Positions 60,431-64,000 of a stretch of 64,000 nt of DNA are shown here, one piece after another. Source of the DNA: Chytridium lagenaria (Eukaryota; Chytridiomycota; Chytridiomycetes; Chytridiales; Chytridiaceae); assembly GCA_025449115.1 (NCBI GenBank), contig JAHLKC010000043.1:186001-250000 (forward strand), written 5' to 3'. The position numbers and the translations under genes are program-made. Below the pieces are notes generated by a model, which saw only the letters and a program-made list of their open reading frames with translations, was not told the origin of the DNA and searched no databases. Each line of letters opens with the position of its first letter. The stretch's first letter is position 1.

Positions 60431-60943
60431 CCCTGGTCTACAGGGACAGAAACAGACCTCTGCCTATGGGCAAAGGAGGAATGATCCTGCAGAAGGACAA
60501 TGAGGGGAGGTTTGCAGTGCAGCTTTACTGGGTTTGATTTGGGATTCTGAGCACAACTACTTGCAGTATACAGGGAAATGTGTGGGCTAGTTATCCATGA
60601 TGTATTTTCCTGGGCGGCATAAATGGGGAAGCTTGACACTGAGGTTTATCCCCTTTCTGGTATAAAGACCCAGATGCCATGAACTGCCATGAAGAAAACC
60701 TTTTTAGGAGAAGGGATATACTAGCCTTTTTCTTCAACACAAACGCATGGGTTTTAAAAACTTTTAATGCATGTGTGATTGTTTTATTTATAAAGACGCC
60801 GTAATCAGCGTAATAGGATAGATAATAAAAAAAAATTGTCGATGGATTAGGAACTAAGGATTTGGGGGAAACATGACCATGTTGGCTGAAGGCTTTACAA
60901 CACCTCTCAACACAAAGCTGACAGATACCCTTCATCTTTCTAC
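60431..60943. other. Uncharacterised spacer in the transposon cluster
   Basis: About 510 bp. Open frames on the minus strand (60421-60639, 60591-60935) show no retroelement or host motif. Nothing further seen. Confidence 0.4.
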
Positions 60944-61204
60944 TGTAGGGTTACGCAGCTGAAACATAGCTTAAGTATAACAAACTAATAAAGTAAATAT
61001 ACTATAAAATAATGATGATGGAATCTCCAGAGGTGACAGTTAGCAAGTAACAAAACTTCAGTATATGGATATAATAGCTCTAGCTCAGCACACGCAGAGG
61101 GTGAAGATTTCCAACAGATCTCATGACCTGTCAATCCCTCATTTTTGTAACTTAAAACACTCATAAAGAATAAAGCTTAGGAATTACGCTTCCTCAAATG
61201 GTAT
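60944..61204 (-). mobile_element. Fragment of Copia family B LTR
   Basis: Starts TGTAGGGTTACG and shares long blocks with 61726-61987 (ATAATGATGATGGA...TCTCCAG, TCATGACC...AATCCCTC, CCTCAAATGG). It is cut off at 61204, where a family A LTR begins. Confidence 0.7.
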
Positions 61205-61541
61205 TGTTGAAACTTGTTGTTCACGGGGCTCAATTAAAACAAAGTTAAAAGCACTTTGCTTGACAACTTTCTTGATTTATTTCAACTCAACACACGAGTC
61301 TTTAAATACTCAAAAAAACGAACAAGTAAAGAGGAAAGACAACACAAAGGTAAACCTTTCGGAGACGCGTGCACTCACAATCAGAGAGCCTTGACGGGAA
61401 CAAAGGGAATGTCCAATCACAAACAGGTAGAGTTATAATTAAACTGACATAAAGAAAATAAACCAATCAAGGAAGGTAAATCAAAGTGGGAAATCCAAAA
61501 TGAGTCCAGAGAGTGAATTAGAAGTGCAGTTGGAAGGCATC
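61205..61541 (-). mobile_element. Truncated family A LTR, reverse orientation
   Basis: Begins TGTTGAAACTTGTTGTTCAC (complement of the LTR 3' end TTCAACA) and follows the LTR for about 340 of 500 bp before breaking off at a GTCCAGTTGG-like point. Only one of the four ACGCGT sites remains. Confidence 0.8.
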
Positions 61542-61559
61542 AAGCTCATGTTCACCATA

Positions 61560-61725
61560 ACCTCTTTGTTTTAATTGAGCCTGTGAACAACCTGACGATA
61601 TGGGAAAGAAAGAGGACTCAGATGGCGAGCGCAGCAAGCCAGTCAAGTTTGACGGGCAAGTCTTTGACACCTGGAAACGTCGGATGAGCACTTAACCTCA
61701 AGGACAAGGCTCTTTGGGCGATAAC
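61560..61725 (+). mobile_element. Remnant of family A LTR end plus gag start
   Basis: Reads GTTTTAATTGAGCC...GTGAACAAC then ATGGGAAAGAAAGAGGACTC, a degraded copy of the LTR 3' end, leader and gag N-terminus at 63205-63375 (lacking the PBS stretch). Interrupted after GGGCGATAAC by the family B LTR. Confidence 0.8.
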
Positions 61726-62122
61726 TGTAGGGGTTACGGGGCTCAAATGTAATTAAATATGAAGAATTAATAAAGAGAATAACTATAAAATGATGATGGA
61801 GTCTCCAGCGGTGACAGGGAGCTAATTACTATGAAACTTCCATATATTGATGTTAACTACTTTTTGCAATACATGTAGAAGATGGAGATTTACATCAGAA
61901 CTCATGACCCGTAAATCCCTCCTATTACGTATCATAAACTGAACATAAAATAATAAAGTTAAGGGATTAACGCATCCTCAAATGGAATGAGGAGCTCAAT
62001 ACAACTGATCAAAGCAAAACTTAAATTAACGCGTAAATAAATAAAGTTCGGGGGAAAACAACTTAGACAAAATAACGAATGTGGGTAAGTAAAACAAAAT
62101 AGAAAGATGAATAAACCCAACA
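61726..62122 (-). mobile_element. 3' LTR of minus-strand Copia family B element
   Basis: 397 bp. In element orientation it starts TGTTGGGTTTATTC directly after a polypurine tract and ends CCCCTACA (TG...CA). It lies where the element's pol reading frame ends, as expected for a 3' LTR, and it interrupts the family A gag remnant at 61725. Confidence 0.8.
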
Positions 62123-62133
62123 TTCTCCCCCTC
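62123..62133 (-). other. Polypurine tract of family B element
   Basis: Minus-strand GAGGGGGAGAA immediately before the 3' LTR; primer site for plus-strand DNA synthesis in LTR retrotransposons. Confidence 0.75.
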
Positions 62134-62170
62134 AGCATTCTAACCTTGCAGTTTTAATCAACCACTTTAA

Positions 62171-62736
62171 TCATTCAAATTTTGCTCGTAATTCTTCAAA
62201 TTTCGTTCGAGGTAAAGCTTTCGTAAACAGGTCTGCAGGTTGCTCCTTCGTGTTTAGGTACTCAACGCGTATTTTTTTCGCGTTAATTCGGTCCCGTATG
62301 ACGTGGAACCTTCTATTCACATGTCGAGAGCTTTGTAAAATTATTGGTGTGCTTGCGAGGGAATTTGCCGTAGAGTTGTTGCCATAAATCACTGGAGGAT
62401 CATTAAACGTATAACCCAACTCCCCCAGAAGTTGTCTGACCCATATCATATGCGACGATGCTTCACTCAACGGAACATATTCAGCCAGGGCTGCAGACTG
62501 AGCCGTCGTAGCCTGCTTTTTCGTTCCCCACACCACAGCTCCCCGTTCAAATTGATTACAAAACCACTCGTGGACTTCATATCGTCCGGATCAGTTCCCA
62601 TGTCGGCATCTGCATATCCCGCCAATTCCAGCTTATCTTTTCGAGTATACTGAATTCCCAACTGCTTCGTTTGCTGCAAATATCCACAGGTTCGGTAAAG
62701 CGCATCCAATGCGCAGGGTAACGGTTCTCTTGAATC
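62171..62736 (-). mobile_element. Copia family B pol fragment (RT end and RNase H)
   Basis: Minus-strand pol: LDALYRTCGYLQQTKQLGIQ, LELAGYADADMGTDPDDMKS TSGFVINLNGELWCG (RNase H Asp), KKQATTAQSAALAEYVPLSE ASSHMIWVRQLLGELGY (RNase H Glu/AEY motif), HVNRRFHVIRDRINAKKIRV EYLNTKEQPADLFTKALPRT KFEELR (Copia C-terminus). One frame break near 62530. Its upstream half is cut off at 62736 by insertion of the family A LTR; the remainder may lie beyond the window. Confidence 0.88.
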
Positions 62737-63237
62737 TGTTGGGTTTCGCTCACTTGACTCACAAGGACGCGTCAGGATCACTCGCACCATTAGTCCGCGG
62801 CGTCGGGCGCAACACTAGAGTGCTCTGGAATTTACGCGTCGTTAGAGTTGAGCGCGAACGCGCCCACTGGACTTCTCACATTCTGGACTCATTTGAATTT
62901 CCCACTTTGATTTACCTTCCTTGATTGGTTTATTTTCTTTATGCCAGTTTAATTATAACTCTACCTGTTTGTGATTGGACATTCCCTTCTAGCCTTTATT
63001 CCCTTTGTTCCCGTCAAGGCTCTCTGATTTGTTTATCTTTGTAGTGGAGAGTTTAACGCGTGAGTGTACGCGTCTCCGATAGGTTTACCTTTGTGTTGTC
63101 TTTCCTCTTTACTTGTTCGTTTTGTTTGAGTATTTAAAGACTCGTGTGTTGAGTCGAAATAAATCAAGAACGTTGTTCGAGCAAAAGTGCGTTTAACTTT
63201 GTTTTAATTGAGCCCCGTGAACAACAAGTATTCAACA
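62737..63237 (+). mobile_element. 5' LTR of Copia family A element
   Basis: 501 bp bounded by the inverted ends TGTTG...CAACA, inserted into family B pol. Contains the palindrome ACGCGT four times (62767, 62834, 63056, 63068). A primer-binding site and the gag start follow directly, so this is the 5' LTR of an element that continues past the window end. At least one other full copy (58775-59283) and three fragments lie in the window. Confidence 0.88.
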
Positions 63238-63251
63238 GTGGTAGCACTTCT
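63238..63251 (+). other. Primer-binding site of family A element
   Basis: GTGGTAGCACTTCT directly behind the LTR; TGGTAGC complements the CCA-ended 3' tail of a tRNA, as in other Copia elements that use initiator Met tRNA. The exact tRNA cannot be named without the genome's tRNA set. Confidence 0.6.
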
Positions 63252-63259
63252 CTGACGAC

Positions 63260-64000
63260 ATGGGAAAGAAAGACGACTCAGATGACGAGCGCAGCAAGCC
63301 AGTCAAGTTCGACGGGCAAGACTTTCACATCTGGAAACGTCGGATGACCACTTACCTCAAAGACAAGGGTCTTTGGGCGATCACTGAGATAGGATTTACG
63401 CCGTACGTTAACGAGAACGCTCCAACCAAAGAAGAGAAGGATCTGCGGATCAAGGAGCAGTCGGCTAACGATCGTGCTAAGAACCGGATAGAGTCTCGAG
63501 TGACTGATTCGGTCTTACACTTGATTGGAGAGGACTTCACGGCCAAGGAAGCGTGGGAGTGCCTCGTGTCATCATTTGAGCGTAAATCCCAACCCAACCG
63601 CAACGCTCTCACGCGCAAGCTCACGCGTCTCAGAATGAAGGAGGACGCGTCTTTACGCGTATTCGTTGCAGAACTTTCGACAATGGTCAACCAACTCAAG
63701 GCAGCCGGCGAGGCTGTCTCCAACGAGCAACACATTGCTCACCTGCTCACCAAACTCCCGGAAGCTTACGACGTCGCGGTTGCCAACATTGAAACGGACG
63801 ACAAAGCGGTCAAGGACTACAACCTGGTCGTTGCCAGGCTTCTCGACTGTGAAGAGAAGATCATCGGAGGAAGCGGAGGCCTTCTTCACGACAAGAGCGC
63901 GTAAGGGGAAGAAACCAGCAGGAAAGGACGCGTCGAAAGGTGGAGATAAAAGGTCAGTGACTTGTTTTAAGTGCAAGAAGATAGGACACTATGCGAACAA
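63260..64000 (+). CDS. Copia family A Gag (partial, runs off the window)
   Basis: Nucleocapsid-type Gag of an LTR retrotransposon. ATG 63260: MGKKDDSDDERSKPVKFDGQ, then the Copia Gag core DFHIWKRRMTTYLKDKGLW, KEAWECLVSSFERKS, LTRKLTRLRMKEDASLRVFV AELSTMVNQLKAAGE and LLTKLPEAYDVAVANIE (UBN2/DUF4219-like). The frame closes at TAA 63902-63904, but in a shifted frame the sequence continues as a lysine-rich linker to a zinc knuckle CFKCKKIGHYA (C-x2-C-x4-H) at the window edge. A one-base loss near 63900 explains this. Either a sequencing slip or a defect. Confidence 0.88.

Overview
The window is eukaryotic nuclear DNA. About 27 protein genes, nearly all split by short spliceosomal introns (typically 44-80 nt, GT...AG, often with a CTAAT/TACTAAT-like branch site), fill the first 55.5 kb on both strands. 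The last 8.5 kb is a cluster of Ty1/Copia-type LTR retrotransposon pieces. Spacers between genes are very small (14 bp between two divergent start codons at 2233/2248; 50, 53, 62, 86 bp elsewhere). The gene set (END3, PAN3, RAD50, ISWI, KHDC4, plus FIBP, MERIT40, PPP2R3C and the gamma-secretase subunit APH-1) suggests a compact, intron-rich early-diverging fungus or a close unicellular relative. That placement is inference; no rRNA or mitochondrial marker is present.

Layout: RAD50 3' end (1-996,+); TFB4 (1059-2233,-); FIBP (2248-3502,+); delta-COP (3589-5610,-); BABAM1/MERIT40 (5998-7115,+); LSM3 (7166-7757,+); EF-2 (8038-11796,-); BRO1/ALIX (12454-15194,-); damaged eIF3h-like (16120-16917,+); PGK (17111-19101,-); HYOU1/Lhs1-type Hsp70 (19271-22771,-); homogentisate dioxygenase (23720-25605,+); KHDC4 (25785-~27560,-); FHA-kinase of Chk2 type (27706-29262,-); PPP2R3C (29490-31148,-); malate dehydrogenase (31202-32505,+); two small unknown genes (32.6-33.5 kb); ISWI (33553-37930,+); RBM26/27 (38052-41064,+); PAN3 (41139-43290,-); importin beta-1 (43503-46978,+); unknown gene (47177-49352,+); weakly coding stretch (49.4-50.9 kb); CCDC12/Cwf18 (50926-51522,-); APH-1 (51589-52659,+); END3 (52966-~54050,-); small tail-anchored protein (54114-54448,+); NTMT1 (54582-55473,+); then retroelements.

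The genes are independent housekeeping units, not an operon: DNA repair/checkpoint (RAD50, MERIT40, FHA kinase, TFB4), mRNA biology (LSM3, CCDC12, KHDC4, RBM26/27, PAN3), translation (EF-2, eIF3h), trafficking (delta-COP, BRO1, END3, importin beta), metabolism (PGK, MDH, HGD).

Points worth a second look: an intron directly behind the start codon in several genes; EF-2 with its GTP-binding G1 motif cut into 54/19/11-nt exons; single-base losses that break reading frames in otherwise conserved genes (at least five in EF-2), which look like assembly errors but need testing; four copies of ACGCGT (the fungal MluI cell-cycle box) in the LTR of the Copia element; a three-level nest of retrotransposons; an approximately 24-bp tandem repeat coding for an RFDEPPRS-type array in KHDC4.
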